From: Cyanoderma ruficeps
Taxonomy: Eukaryota; Chordata; Aves; Passeriformes; Timaliidae
Assembly (NCBI GenBank): GCA_008694505.1
Contig: VZDJ01007755.1
Span: 17,650,033 to 17,714,032, forward strand
Direction of reading: 5' to 3'
DNA length: 64,000 nt
Under the pieces are notes generated by a model that was not told the origin of the DNA, did not search any database, and saw only the letters and a program-made list of their open reading frames with translations. Each line of letters opens with the position of its first letter. Positions within the stretch are counted from its first letter, which is position 1. Of this stretch, positions 25,601 to 37,900 are shown piece after piece. The translations under genes were made by a program, and so were the position numbers.

Positions 25601-28238
25601 GGTATTGTTAGAACAAAGACAATTTTTTTACACGGTGGTGGTTGCAACATCTTACAGATCACTTGTAAACTGTTGAGTTTCTCATGATATTTTGCTACAT
25701 GAATAGAACTAACCACCCATATGTGTTGTCCTAACACAAGGAGAAAGGAGGGAGGTGATGGAACACACTGTTGTTTCCAACAAAGATTTTATGTATTCCT
25801 ATAGAACAGTTGGGGGAGAGGGTTAGGTTTTTTCAGTTGTTTTTGTTTGGGTTTGTTGTTGTTGTTCTTTCACTTTGTTGGATTTTTAAAAAATAAATGC
25901 AAAATAAACAGTGAAGGTTTAAGTCTAGAATAACAAAGTCATTGTGATTGGTGGGTGAAGGCAACATGGCAGAGAAAAATTGTTTTGAAAAATGGATTTG
26001 ATTTCCCACATAGTTTTACATCTACTTCAGGCTGATTCATTTGGTTTTGCTCCGTTTCTGTTAGTGATGGTGCCTGAGTGGAGCTTGGCACTGACTGCTT
26101 TCCTCTGGCTGACTTTCACCTGGTTGTACTGATGTGCTGGATACGACGTGCCAGTGTTGATGCTCATTATCAGGGCAGCATCTGGCTGGATAGGGACATT
26201 ACAAACAAACATCTGCCAGGACACTTTCCTTATAGCTGAGGAGCCTGGTGCATAGGTCAGCAAGCTTTCTTGGCATCTCCTCCTCTTGCTTATCATAAAA
26301 AGGTCTGCTCAAAAGTAGTGAATCCTTGCTTGCAGCAGATTTCCTTGGTTTCCACATTCCTTTAAAATTAGCTTTAAATGTGGCTGTTGACTGTTGTTCT
26401 CTTTCCCCAGTCACCAAGGATCAAGTATCCATGGTAATGGCCTCCATCTATTAGTCTGGATCACACAGGGATGACCTCGGAGGTCAGCATCCCTTTCTCT
26501 TCTCAAGGCTGTAAGAGAGAAATGCGTCTATTATATTGGGCTTTACAGTGAAATTGTAAGGAATAGAGGAAATAAAATTATCACTGAAGGCACAACTCTT
26601 GTTGAATCTTTGCATGTACCTTGTTGTTTCAGAGATTTGCTTTAAAAGAAAGCCTTTAAGATGATCTTTAAACATGGTGTTTGCAGTTGAAAATTGAAAA
26701 TGCCTCTATGATTTGTATAATTTATGTATCCAGCCTGGTTGCAAATTAAATGACTTTGCATAGGTTGTACTGCAACAGAAATTGCATTAAATCCTAAATA
26801 CACCAGTTAATATAGGCAGGGAAGTTATTAAATATGAGCTTGCTAATTGAGCAAGTTCCTTGCAAAGGAGACCTGAGTTTGCTTCTGACAAAATACCAGT
26901 GTGATGCAAATTGCCATTCCACAGCCACCGACTATCACAGTGATGAAAATTGCACTACTGTGCCTGTAGATTCAAAAATAAACCTAGTGTGAGCATGGAG
27001 GGAGGGAAAGGAGAGACTTCCCAAAATAGGTTGTGCAAAGTGTTTCCATTTTCTCTTTTTGAGGTGTTGTCAATTATGTTAGTATCAAAAAGATTTCAGC
27101 CTTCTCAAGTTACTCACGATGCTTTCCTCCAGAATTTCAATGCTTACAGATTGACTTACCCTCAGCTGCCTATGGACATATTCTTGTGCTATAAATCAAA
27201 GCAGAGCTTGTATAAAAAAAGCTCCTGGTAGCCTCTATTATTGAATATCATTATAAGACAATGGAAGCAATATTGCTGAACAGTGAAAACAAGAAGAGTG
27301 GCTTTTAACCTTATATTTAGCAGGACAAAGCCCCTGTTACAGTGGGAACAGAAAATAATCATTTTTCTTTAAAACTGAGATGGAAAAAAACCCCCACCCT
27401 CTGCTGCCAATGGTAAACAGAGCATTTTTAGTGAGAGATCACCCAAATGGGTGGTCTTCCCTCACCTGTGATTTGCAGTTCATTATTAAATGTCAGTCTC
27501 AGGCTGTTGCCTTCAGCATCTCCCCAGACATGAGCTCAGCAAGTGTCACCACTCACTGGGAAACCTTCGTTCAAGCACAAGCTGCATGAGCCAACAACCA
27601 CTTATGACTCAGAAAATGATGGATCAGCTAGCTGGGCTGTTCCTGCAGTAGATCAAACACAAGAGGGATGCTGGATGCTAAATCTCATTCATCAACCGTG
27701 TGTGACACCTTGTAAAGCTAGAAAGATTTTACTTTGTCCTTCCACCTTGGATCCAGTAAGGCTTAGAGGGTAGCAGTGTGCATCTTAAAATAGAAACAGA
27801 ACTGGTTTGCTCAGGGAAATGTTTTTACTGTGGGAAATGCTGCAACATCCAACAGCAAGAAGTGGGTTGTCAACATTTAAACAATGCCCATTCTTGGACC
27901 CTACCTGAATTAAATCTTCTGGAGGGATGTGCAGGGGCATGATCTGATCTTTCCATCTCTGTGGGGCAATGGAAAAAGCATTGGCAGTTTTATGGAGGGC
28001 TTTTTCTCCCATTGACAGAGCATATCTTTTGCTGGGGTTTGCCCAGCAGATACTGCAACAAGTGCAAAGTTCAACACTGATTAACAGACCCTCCGAAAGA
28101 CCCATTCCACTACACAGGTCATGGTAAAGTCATCAGAAGAGTCTGTAATTGATAATATAAGAAAGATTGCAGTGCCCTCTAGTTGGGTCTGTCTTATAAT
28201 TCCTGCTAGAGGTGTTTTGGGGTTTTCCTCCAGTAGTT
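22654..28238. other. Unique DNA, no gene recognised
   Basis: No exon, RNA gene or clear transposon. Low-complexity patches include a C-run around 25,535-25,548 and a GTT-rich patch near 25,840-25,868. Open frames are under 110 codons and unfamiliar. Confidence 0.5.
26690..26960. promoter_or_regulatory. Candidate conserved regulatory block with octamer motif
   Basis: The block contains an exact POU octamer ATGCAAAT near 26,903-26,910, plus TGCATTAAAT, GCTAATTGAG and other homeodomain-like cores within about 270 bp, and no simple repeats. This texture is typical of developmental enhancers, but motif density alone is weak evidence in AT-rich DNA. Confidence 0.2.
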
Positions 28239-28510
28239 CACAGAATCACAGACTCAATAAGTGGGAATGGGCCTCTGCCATTGTTGAGTCCAACCTATGG
28301 CTGAACACCACCACGTCAACTAGACCAGGGCACAGACTGCTGTGTCCAGTCTTTCCTTAAACACCTCCAGGGATGGTGACCCCACCATCACCCTGGGCAG
28401 CCCATTCCAAATCTTAACAACCCTTTCTGTGAAGAAATTCCACCTTATGTCCAAACTAAATCTCTCCTGACTCTTCTTGAGACTATGTCCTCTCATCCTG
28501 TCTCTAGTTA
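28239..28510 (-). mobile_element. CR1 LINE 3' end fragment
   Basis: The plus strand starts with CACAGAATCACAGACTC, the reverse complement of a degraded CR1 terminal octamer repeat. It runs through the standard CR1 3' region, with recognisable landmarks such as TTGAGTCCAACC, CACCTCCAGGGATGGTGAC and CACCCTGGGCAGCCCATTCC. The copy is about 270 bp and stops before any reverse transcriptase sequence, as expected for a heavily 5'-truncated insertion. The right edge is set where the similarity fades. Confidence 0.93.
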
Positions 28511-31500
28511 TTATATTCTGGATTGAAAAAGCAATTGTTACCTCATCATTGATCTCATTGCTTTTTTATTTATTGACCTTGAAAGAATGAATAAAATTCC
28601 AAAATCAAGAAAAAATAGCTTTTCATCAAAAATAAGATGTAAGTTACAATTATATGTGGTGGATAGCATGAAAAAATTATTTTAGAAAGCAACAGAATAA
28701 AAGCAGAAACAATATTTTTAGGTTTTGGAAAGCAGGATGTCTATTCTTTGAGTGTTTTAGAACTTCATCTACAGTTTCACTATTTCTTTTCCCTAATTTT
28801 TACTGTGATAAGCAGGAGAAAACAAGGGAAAATAAAATCCCCTCATTTTTGTGAATTCTTGACTAAAGAAAAGTTGAAAAAGAGAATACTTCTGTATATT
28901 TTATATTTAATAATCTATAAAATATATAGATTATTACAATAATTTTGGGGAAATTATTGTTATTGAAAAATAGAGCTTCAGGTTTTGTTACTAAGAAAGT
29001 GTTAGGCGTTGCCACTATATATTTTTGAAGCACAGTGCTGTTGAACTGCTGATGCTTTTGAAATTATTTTCATAATACTACATAACTGTAGAGAGAGCTG
29101 TCAGAGAGGACTACATGTCTGTCTAATGGTGGCTTGAAACCATTCAACACTGTAAAAACATGCATTATATGAGATAGATGTCTATAATTCAAGTGTAAGA
29201 AAAGTTACACTCATTTTGAAAGTGAGCACCCTCCTATCCACTCTAAGGAAAAAAAAAAGAGAGCATTGAGACTAGCATCATGTGATTTTCACAAAACCTC
29301 CAAGTGTCTTTGCTGGGCTAGCCTTAGTGCTCTTACTTCAACTGTAGCCAATAAGAGCTTAAGACCTTTGGTTTTGCCATGACAATAATCTTTTATAAAT
29401 CCAATAAAGACTGATGGCATCATTGTTCTGAGTGTCCATTGGTAAATGTAAAAGTTGAATTTCACAAATGTTGTATTTTTCTTCTTCAAATACATAGAGT
29501 TCAGATTTTGTGTTTAAATATTTGGCTCAGATTCTTTGTGGGAGGATAGGGTGTCCGAACTCCTATTTCTCCTCATAGACTTCAAAATATTGAAGAAATT
29601 TTTAAAAAATCCTTTAATCTACAAAAATCATTGCAAGAGGTGTTGTCTAGCAAGAAATGGTAGAAACCACAATGCTAATGTACTAGTGTGGCACGGTATT
29701 TTCAAGACATTTTAAAAACTGATGATAGTTAATCTAAAGATGTTCTCAATCTCTAACCAAAAATACAACAGAGCTCCTGTGGGCAATGGTATGACAGATT
29801 AGAAGTCAAAAAGGTCCTAAATCCTAACCCAGTTTGATTCACTGATTCATTTTGCAGCCTCGGGCAGGCCATTATAACACTGTACTCCTCTCCCAGCTTA
29901 CCTAAGGAATGTACTAAACATCATAACTATGCTGAAGAAAACCTCAGGTACTAAACTGGCCTCTTCTTTCAAATTCTAAATAGAATTTGAAGTAGCAAAA
30001 GAAAATCCTTCATCCTAAATGTATTTGCAGCCTAAATTCTGAGTCCATTATTTTCCTCATTTTCAGCTGATGCCACAGAAGAACAAAATTGTTACTTTTT
30101 ATCAATGTATAACACAACTTGTGGGAGAACTTTAATAACAAATATCAGCTGCCACAAAAATAACAGATTTCAGTGTATTTTCCACAGTATATCCATTGAA
30201 ACTTCTCACTTTTCTTCATATTTGTTTTTAAGAACTGAATTTGGCTATGTCTTAATACTTCCTGTGTCCACAGGCAATATAATTCTTTTCTGACCTGTCC
30301 AAATACCTGTAAATCTGCCCTCCTGGGTGCCCTCTCTGGAAAGAGGCTGATAAGCATGCCATAACCACATCCTGGCTTTCCAGGTGATGCTCACTGTCAT
30401 TCCAAACTTGTTACACCTGCAGCATGAATGTCCATTCTCTTTTTCAGCAGTATGAGTGACAGAGGAAAATCATTTTTATGTCATCAGCATAATTTAGAAG
30501 TAAATGATATTCACTATGGACTCGAATGACCACCCATGAAAGGCATTTCACCGGGAAGGTGAAATCTAGGGAGCTGTGTCCCACTCTACCACAGGCATTC
30601 CTTGTTATCTGAGAAAAATCATTTGGTCTCTCCGGGTCTCAATCCTGCATCTGCCAGGAGGATAGGAGACATGTCCTGACCTCACATGGGTTTTTGTCAA
30701 GGTAAATATATTACAGTGCTGAGATTGTGCCAGGGGTGTCTCTGATCTACTCCCCTAGGAAACTGCAGCTCAGAAAATTATGTGAGTGGAAGGACAGGGT
30801 TGCAGTCAAAAAGGAAGGGAAAACTGCAAAGAAATACACACCTTGTACTTCGGGGTATTTTGGGTTTTCCCCCCATTTAGTCCTTTTTCAGTTGTTGATT
30901 GAAAAGTTAAAATAATATCTGTATTTATTCAAACTCATCTCAGTCAGTAACACAGTGCAGAGACAGAAGTCAGGTTCCCCAGTGTCTTTTGGAAGATTTG
31001 TCACTGCTGAATTGAAGCTGATGTAACAGTCACAGTCCACAATGAGATTCATGTCAAGTTACATGACAACTTTTTGATATTCACTACACCAAGGACAGGA
31101 ATAAATGCATGTGGAGCAACAGTGGTAATGGGATTTTATGCTAATATTTTGCCCTCCATGAGATCAAGGACTCTCCTTAAGTTTTCCAGAAACATTTCTC
31201 ACTTTGTGGCTCAGAATAAGATAAGGCTAACAGGATCTGGTGTGTTCTGATAGAGTGTTTTGGAACAGGAGTTATCTGGTACTTCATGTGTGCAAGAGAA
31301 TACAACCAAAATACTGTATGTCACTGAGACATACAGGACAGTACTTCAGGAAAGACTCTGCTGATCCTGTTTCTCTGAAACACTGAAGGGATAAAGAAAG
31401 AAGATCAGCCAGCCTGCAAAGAAAAAAAAAGATGACAAAAGGGGAAAAAAAAAGAGAAATAAAGGTGCTGTATCTTGTAAGGAAATCACTAAATGTCTCA

Positions 31501-31873
31501 TGTTACGTGGTTTCTTTCTTAGAAGTAAGGAAGAAATGGGAATACTGTAAGAAAGGAAGAGCAAGAGACAATTTTTGCCTGAAACTTTAATGTGTTATTG
31601 AATTGTGGAATCCATTGTTTTCCTCATTTCAGAGCTTAAGAAGAAAGAAAACCAAGTATTTTTCTTCCTTGTGCACAAACAAGTTTCCGACTATTGTGAG
31701 GAACCTTCTTTCAGCTGGGCAATCAAGAAATATTACCTATGTATCATGTATATAAAAAATTGGCCAGAAGGCCCAAAACTGTGGTACAAATGTTATAAAT
31801 CTTTGTAGCAGTAGGATTGCTCTACTTTAAAAAGCTGGTTTTCATTCAGGGGGTTCCACTGTGTGTCCTGTTC
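28511..31873. other. Unique DNA, no gene seen
   Basis: No recognisable coding exon or transposon. Contains the short hairpin at 28,908-28,936 and scattered A-runs (29,229-29,238 and 31,421-31,455). Open frames are under 75 codons. Confidence 0.55.
28908..28936. repeat. Perfect 12-bp inverted repeat, 5-bp loop
   Basis: TAATAATCTATA and its exact reverse complement flank AAATA. It is all weak pairs except one, so it would make an unstable hairpin. It may be a chance structure in AT-rich DNA. Confidence 0.9.
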
Positions 31874-32301
31874 TGTCATGGTGTTTGCAGTTTGTATGGC
31901 AAGGTTTTGGTATTGGTGGGGCCACATGGGTGGCTTCTGTGGGAAACTGCTGGAGGCTTCTCCCATGCCAGCCAGTTCCAAGGCTGTCCAAGGCTGAGCC
32001 CATCAGTGATGGTGGTAGTGCCCTGGGGATAACATAATTAGGAAGGGATGGGGGGAAATTGCTGCAGAACAGCTGGCAGAAGAGAAGAGTGGGAATACAT
32101 AAGAGAAAGAACTTTTGAGTCCTTTCTCAACTCTTGAGCTGAGACATGCAGGTCAGTGAAGAAGGAGGCAAAGCAGGTGCTCCAGGCTCAGGAAAAGAGA
32201 GTCCCCTGCAGGCTGTGGTGCAGATCATGGTGAGGCAGCTGTGCCTCTGCAGCCAATGGAGGATCCTGGCGGAGCACAGATCTCCCTCTACCCCATGGTG
32301 G
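31874..32301 (+). mobile_element. ERVL-type LTR, 5' part (split by insertion)
   Basis: This is the upstream part of an avian endogenous-retrovirus LTR, which continues at 32,737. The start is placed at TGTCATGG, because LTRs of this kind open with TG. Landmarks I recognise are AAGGTTTTGGTATTGGTGGG, the GATGGTGGTAGTGCC stretch near 32,008-32,022, and degenerate repeats built on a CCATGGNGGAGCA-type unit toward the right. It is non-coding promoter and terminator DNA of an old retroviral insertion, and no internal viral genes accompany it. It is probably a solo LTR left by recombination. Confidence 0.75.
32296..32301. repeat. Left target-site duplication TGGTGG
   Basis: This 6-bp copy borders the inserted solo LTR on its left. 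The matching copy is at 32,737-32,742. Joining the flanks restores the uninterrupted ERVL LTR sequence. Confidence 0.75.
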
Positions 32302-32735
32302 TGATGCCTTGGGAGGACTGACCTGAAACAGAGACTGGACAGAGCTACAGAATAAAGTAGGTATTTATTGAAAGGCCTCTAGGATACGCCTTGGGCAGGA
32401 CAGGGCCTGACCAGGGCTACACCCAAGGTGGACAAAGAATGGTCACAAACATGGCCGACCAGTCACGAGGTCTTTCATTTTTGCAAGTTTTGGTCCATTT
32501 GCATATTGGGGTGTAATTGTTCAGGCTGTGAGGTCCCATCCTTCTTGTTCCTCCCTTCAGTCCACTGTTGTTTATGCTTTTGGGCCTGAAAGTTGTCCTT
32601 GGTCTTCAGCAGGAAAAGGATTTGTTTTGTCTACCTACTCTGTGAAGAGAACTTATTGGCACTTGATATGAGGCTCAGAACTACATCCCTAGGCAGCACA
32701 GAATCTGGAAAACATGAAAGCTAAAACTTATGGCA
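32302..32735 (-). mobile_element. ERVK-like solo LTR nested in the ERVL LTR
   Basis: A 434-bp element beginning TG and ending CA, flanked by TGGTGG on both sides. One extra T lies between its right end and the right copy. On the minus strand a polyadenylation signal AATAAA (plus-strand TTTATT at 32,364-32,369) lies about 370 bp from the 5' end, leaving about 65 bp for the rest of R and U5, a normal LTR layout. Six-base target duplication fits the ERVK group. Its text resembles LTRs common in songbird genomes. No internal retroviral sequence remains, so it is a solo LTR. It must be younger than the element it splits. Confidence 0.78.
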
Positions 32736-32736
32736 T

Positions 32737-33226
32737 TGGTGGACCCCAGGCTGAAACAGGTGGTTGCTTGAAGGAGGCTGTGACCCATGGAAAGTCCATG
32801 CTGGATCAGGCTCCTGTCAGGGCCTGTGGACCCACTGAGGTAGGAACCCAGGCTGGTGCTGTTTCTCCCTGAAGAGCTACACACTATGGAAGGGTCCCAC
32901 ACTGCACCAGATGAAGAGTGGGAGGAGTCGTCTCCCAGCAGAATCAAACTGTGTTGAACTAACCACACCCCTCATTCCCCTTCTCTTTCCACTGCTGCAG
33001 GGAAAGGAGGGAGAGAAAATCAGGACTGAAATTATGCCTGGGAAGAAGGGAGAGTTGGCAGGAGGCGTCTGAAGATTTGCTTTTATTTCTCATTACCCTA
33101 CCTTGATTTGATTGGTAATAAATTGATTTTCCCCAAGCCAAGTCTATTTTGCCCATGATGATAATTGCTGAGAGATGTCTCCTTGTCCTTACCTCAACCC
33201 CTGAGTCTCTCATTACATTTCATTAT
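32737..33226 (+). mobile_element. ERVL-type LTR, 3' part
   Basis: This continues the LTR interrupted at 32,301. It carries imperfect tandem units near 32,780-32,930 based on CCATGGAA and CCATGCTGGA. These are followed by GCCTGGGAAGAAGGGAGAG, TTTATTTCTCATTACCCTAC and the polyadenylation signal AATAAA at 33,117-33,122. The standard end of this LTR type is missing. The similarity stops near 33,226, where a 22-bp tandem duplication begins, so the 3' terminus is deleted. Confidence 0.8.
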
Positions 33227-33270
33227 ATTTTTTACATAGCACCAAGCTATTTTTTACATAGCACCAAGCT
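33227..33270. repeat. Two perfect 22-bp tandem copies
   Basis: The unit starts ATTTTTTACATAG and ends CACCAAGCT, and the two copies are identical. It sits exactly where the ERVL LTR breaks off, so the duplication may have formed when that end was lost. Confidence 0.95.
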
Positions 33271-34529
33271 CCCACCTCTGGCAGAAAAATATCCATACAG
33301 GACAGTGGCTGGTGTTACAATCTCCAGCAGAGCAGAAAGAAGAGCTGTGAGAGTCATTGCAGGTCTGTGCTCTCCAAAAATCAGTCCTGTGCAAGGAGCA
33401 AATTTAGGACATCTTCTGCCCAGTTTACACATCACAAGGGACTTGAACAAAATGTAGGAGACAGCACAGACTGACACCTTGGTTGTGAAATTCCTCTGTC
33501 CGTCACATGGGCCTTTCATCACTATTGTGCGAGCCACAAAGTTTGGCAGCACTGTGAAATCCAGCATTGATTACAGGGAGCTAGACACTGTTACAATATT
33601 GGATGTCTACACAAGCCAGGAATAAATTAAATCACAGACAGACTAAGGAGAGCAAAATATACAACCTCAGTAGACCATTCTACAGAGCCCTGGCAAACAG
33701 CCTTAGGTCTACCCAATTGAATTTGCTTTCACCATACTCCAGGGATCTATGTGTTTAAGGTTATAGATACTTTTCAGAGGATTGTAAATAAATTAGGAGA
33801 CAAGTAAAACTTTGGCAAAGCAAATATTGATGAAGTAATTGTTTATAGATATAACGAGGACCTCACTTATATGAGAGCTTAGATCCCTCAGAACTCAAAA
33901 TCTCAATTAAAAATTAAAGCATGCTCAATGTGACATTTCTGAAGTAGCATCTGGACTCAGGTGGGACACAATGGTATGTTTCCTTGCACTCTAAACATGA
34001 TACAAGGTTGGCTTTGTTCCATACTTTCCAGTCCCTGAGCTAAACATATCTCCTTCAAATCATCCTAAAAGAGGACCAGATGAGATGAGCATCTGTATTT
34101 CTTTGACAAACTTGAATCCTGGAAATTCTGTATTCTTCAGTCTAAAATGTGGTAAGTCATTTTAGCTGCCTACTAACTGTGGTCTTTAGAAGTTACAAAG
34201 CTATCCCAATGTTTAAAATACAACTGTGCTGATAAAACTGCGTGGGGCTGAGACCTGATCTGCTGAAGAAAAGAAGCATATTAGTTGTGTTGCCTGAGTC
34301 AAGACATTTAGAAAAAAAAAAATCACTGGGTGTAAAATCATACAGTAAGTTTCTTTATAGGTTGAACTACTGGAAAATCCTTCCCTCACTTCCTTATCCT
34401 GCTGGTTTGGCTAGCACAGACTTGATTTTCTTCAAACTTGTTAGCATGGTGCTCTGTTTAGGATTTGTGTTGAAAACAATGTGGAATACACAGGGATGTT
34501 TTAGTCACTGATGAGCAGTGACTGGAGGC
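33271..34529. other. Unique DNA between LTRs
   Basis: A 106-codon minus-strand frame (33,247-33,567) includes a hydrophobic stretch but matches nothing I know. It starts inside the tandem duplication, which argues against a real gene. No internal retroviral gene is seen between the LTRs. Confidence 0.5.
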
Positions 34530-34915
34530 CTTTTCTCCTCATCCCACCCCACCAGTGGAGAGGCTGGAGGTGTATAAGAAGCTGGGAGAGGACACATCCA
34601 GGACAGCTGACCCCATCTGGGCAAAAGGACATCCGACAACATACCACAGTGCACTTGGCATATAAAGATGGAGGAAGAAGAAGGAAGTGGGGGATGTTTG
34701 GACTGATGGCATTTGTAATCCTGTGTAAACACTACACATAATGGAGCCTGGCTTTCCTGGACATGGCTGAACACCTGCCTGCCCATAGGAAGTAGTGAGT
34801 GAATTCTTTGTTTTTCTTTACTTGCGTGTGTGGCTTTCGGTTTACCTATGAATCTGTTGTTATCTTGACCCATGAGTTTTCTCACATTTTCTCTTCTAAT
34901 TCTCTTCCCTATCTC
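34530..34915 (+). mobile_element. Avian ERV LTR fragment (ERVL-like)
   Basis: A second LTR family in the plus orientation. Landmarks are CCAGGACAGCTGACCCCATC, a TATA box (TATAAAG at 34,661-34,667), TGGCTGAACACCTGCCTGCCC and the run ATGAGTTTTCTCACATTTTCTC. The expected polyadenylation-signal area (CCTATGAATCTG near 34,845) is mutated. Both ends are degraded and no terminal TG or CA is visible. The element is old and non-coding. Its edges are approximate, and the left one could lie nearer 34,505. Confidence 0.7.
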
Positions 34916-37900
34916 AATGCAACATTATTGCAGTTAAAAATATTGCACAGGAGCATGCACTGGTGAATGAAGCTCAAAGGAATGTATGTTTTGATTGCCA
35001 AGGGAACAGGGATCCCGCGCAAAGCTTGCTCTCAGTGAAGAGGTTTGAGGATTGGGAAAAACAGTCAGTTGTTCAGGAGAGAGAAGCATGAAAATTAATG
35101 GATGAAAATGGGCAGGCAGGGAAACCACAGCATGTTCCAAGTCAAATTTAGTCTTGCTTTGGTTAAAGAGAAGCTAGCTATTAGCTGGCAAGTAAGTGTT
35201 TATATCAGGTGGGGGTTTTTGAGAGTTTGCATAAAGAACAGGCAGGTTTACTGTCTTGGAGCATTAAAAAAAATATTGACAGTATTTCAAATTCTATTTG
35301 TTGTCTTGAATATGTATGCACAAGTCTTCTAGGTTTCATATATATTCACCTTATACGAACCTCTGTCTAAATTTTCCATCAAAAGCCCACCACTGAAAAC
35401 TTTTCATCCAATAACTTGGTCTTTTACATGCAATATCTTAGAGCTTTACCTCTGCAATACCTCCCTGCAAGTCCTTACTAGCTAGAGCTCTTACTTGCAC
35501 TTCAGTTGAGAATTAAGCTGGCATCAAGGAATAAAGGGATGATAGCAGAGTTGTATATAAAATTGGTTCAGAATCTCCTTACCCATCATAGCATCCTTAG
35601 CGCTGAGCTCTTTATCACTCTTAAGCAGTGATCCTTGTGTGTCCTGCTCCAAGAAAATGTGCATTTTGAGGATAAAGTGCTACAATTATTTTTCCTGCTT
35701 GCATTTTTAAATTTTTTACTATAGAAAATACTCTAATGATTAAGGTGAAGACATCTTAATGTCTCTAAAAAAGCTTAAAAAAAAGCCATCCTTCATATTA
35801 AAAATACACCAGAGGTTTCAGATATTTTATGAGATTGAAGAACTTATTTCTTCTGGAAGACAAGAAATGTTGTTGACAGTTGGAAAAGATTTAATCACAG
35901 GTGCTACTACAAAATGAAAATACAGATAGTCTTACATAGCAATTTATTCCATCACTATAAACTCTGCATGTGGGATAGCAGCTTTCTCTTCTGCTACGGC
36001 ATTTGCAGAAGCACTCTAATTCATAAATGTCATTAATAAAAATAACTTCACAATTCTATTTCATTAAAATTGGGCATTAGTCAGTGCATTCTACAAATGT
36101 TAATGGATTTGTCTCTTTGGACTGCTCTCTTGCAGTGCCTTTCAAATACTCAGTACTTAGGATGCAATAGCTGTTTGCAATTGGCTGGATAAGTCACAAG
36201 GCAGTATTTTTGCACAAGGCTTAATAAATGTGTTGGTGTACATACTGGTGCTTGTAAATGTAGAATTTTATCACTATGTGAATATTCATGCTTTTTATAT
36301 TGATATTATCTTCCTGTAAATAGCTGTGCCAGAAAAAACTCTGTTTTATGAATATTTGCAGAAGGGGAACAGATAAAAGAGACAGTATGTTGGAGGTAAA
36401 TAATTTGAACATTTGTCGTAATATTCAGACTAAATATTTTGCAAGATGCGCCTCGCCTTGGTGAAGAACATCTTCCCTGTTAAATGAATTACGAGTTTCT
36501 CCTATTCCCACCTCCTTGCTTCTACAGGGAAGTGCAGAAACCCTGTCTTTCCCAGCATATGTTTTCAGGTCTGACCTACTATGTCTAGCAAACCCAACCA
36601 GCTCTCCAGGGGACACCAGACTGTAGGAAAAATGTCAAGAAAGGCAGCATACATGGATCATAAGAGGTGAAACAGAAAGCCTTTGAGTTACTTCTAATAT
36701 ACTCCCAAAATAGAAATTTCCATCCCAAGCTGGCACATTTCATATCCACATGATTTTGAATATTTGATGTCTGTTCCCTTGGTGCTGACCTTGCTCCCTA
36801 CAGCTATATACAGCCCACTCTTTCTGCAATTTATAACAGAAATGGAAATGTAAAGCAAAATCACATACTTGCGTATGTGTACTTGTGTACTAAGCTTGGC
36901 TTTGTACTTGATGTGCTGCTACAGCGGTGCCATGACAGCTGTGCTAGATTTGACATCCTTGAGGCCCAACATTTGTCCATCCAGTGACAAAAAGCTATTA
37001 AATTTTCTGAAATTTCTGATGGAGTAGTCCTTTGGAGAGCAGGTGGACTCTTGTACCAGTGCAGCCTCTGTGTCTTCCCCATCAGTTCATCTGTGGAATT
37101 CAGTGTTGCAGGGGGACGGTAACCAGATGGTTGTGGCTCTCTGCCATATTTTCACCATGAAGGGGCTCCTGCTGGGCAGTTTGACTGCTGCTCTTGGAAG
37201 GGAGAGAGCTGTGCCCAGGTGTCAGTGGGGGAACAACAAGGGGCATGAACAACTTCTGCTGCACCTCTGTAGTTGTAATGCCCCATAGCCAGCTCCTAAC
37301 AGTGAGATCACAGTGACTCTCCATTAGCTGAGAGCTGGATGATGCTTCACTGTACAGGACATGGACAAATCACCTGATCTTTACTTGCTGCCACGGGGAA
37401 TGTCCCAGTACCTTGCTGCTGTTAATTTTCCTCCCTCATCTCCAAGTAACCATAAGCATTTAATAAAATGTAATTTTATTGCTGGGCAGTGTCTCCAGGG
37501 GATGAAATGGCTCTGTGAAATACCCTTGGGAATCATTGCATGCCTTTTCAGGCAGGCTGAGTATAAATGTGAGGACTTTTTTGATTTTTCTATCTTTACA
37601 CAAATCAGTGAGTTTCCAAACTACACTGCCCATCAGCTCTTCAACAATCATACAGAGCCCCAAATGCACCAACCTCTTTGCCAAACTCTGCAAGCAAACT
37701 GGGGCTCCTTCTTCAGCAGAAAGCAGGAGGGACCACATGTGTGCCAGGGACAGAGGAAAAACAGACAAAAAAAAAGTGCTCTCTAGCCAACAATCTAGTC
37801 AAATGCTGGAACAGAATTAATTTTCTTCTGAGCCCCTATCCCCTCCAAGGAGGATCCTTGCCAAGCATAACCTGGTGTGCAGGACCATGTTGCCTGCGTG

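Noticed and set aside
33247..33567. 106-codon minus-strand frame with hydrophobic stretch
   Set aside because: It begins in the 22-bp tandem duplication at an LTR break and matches no family I know.
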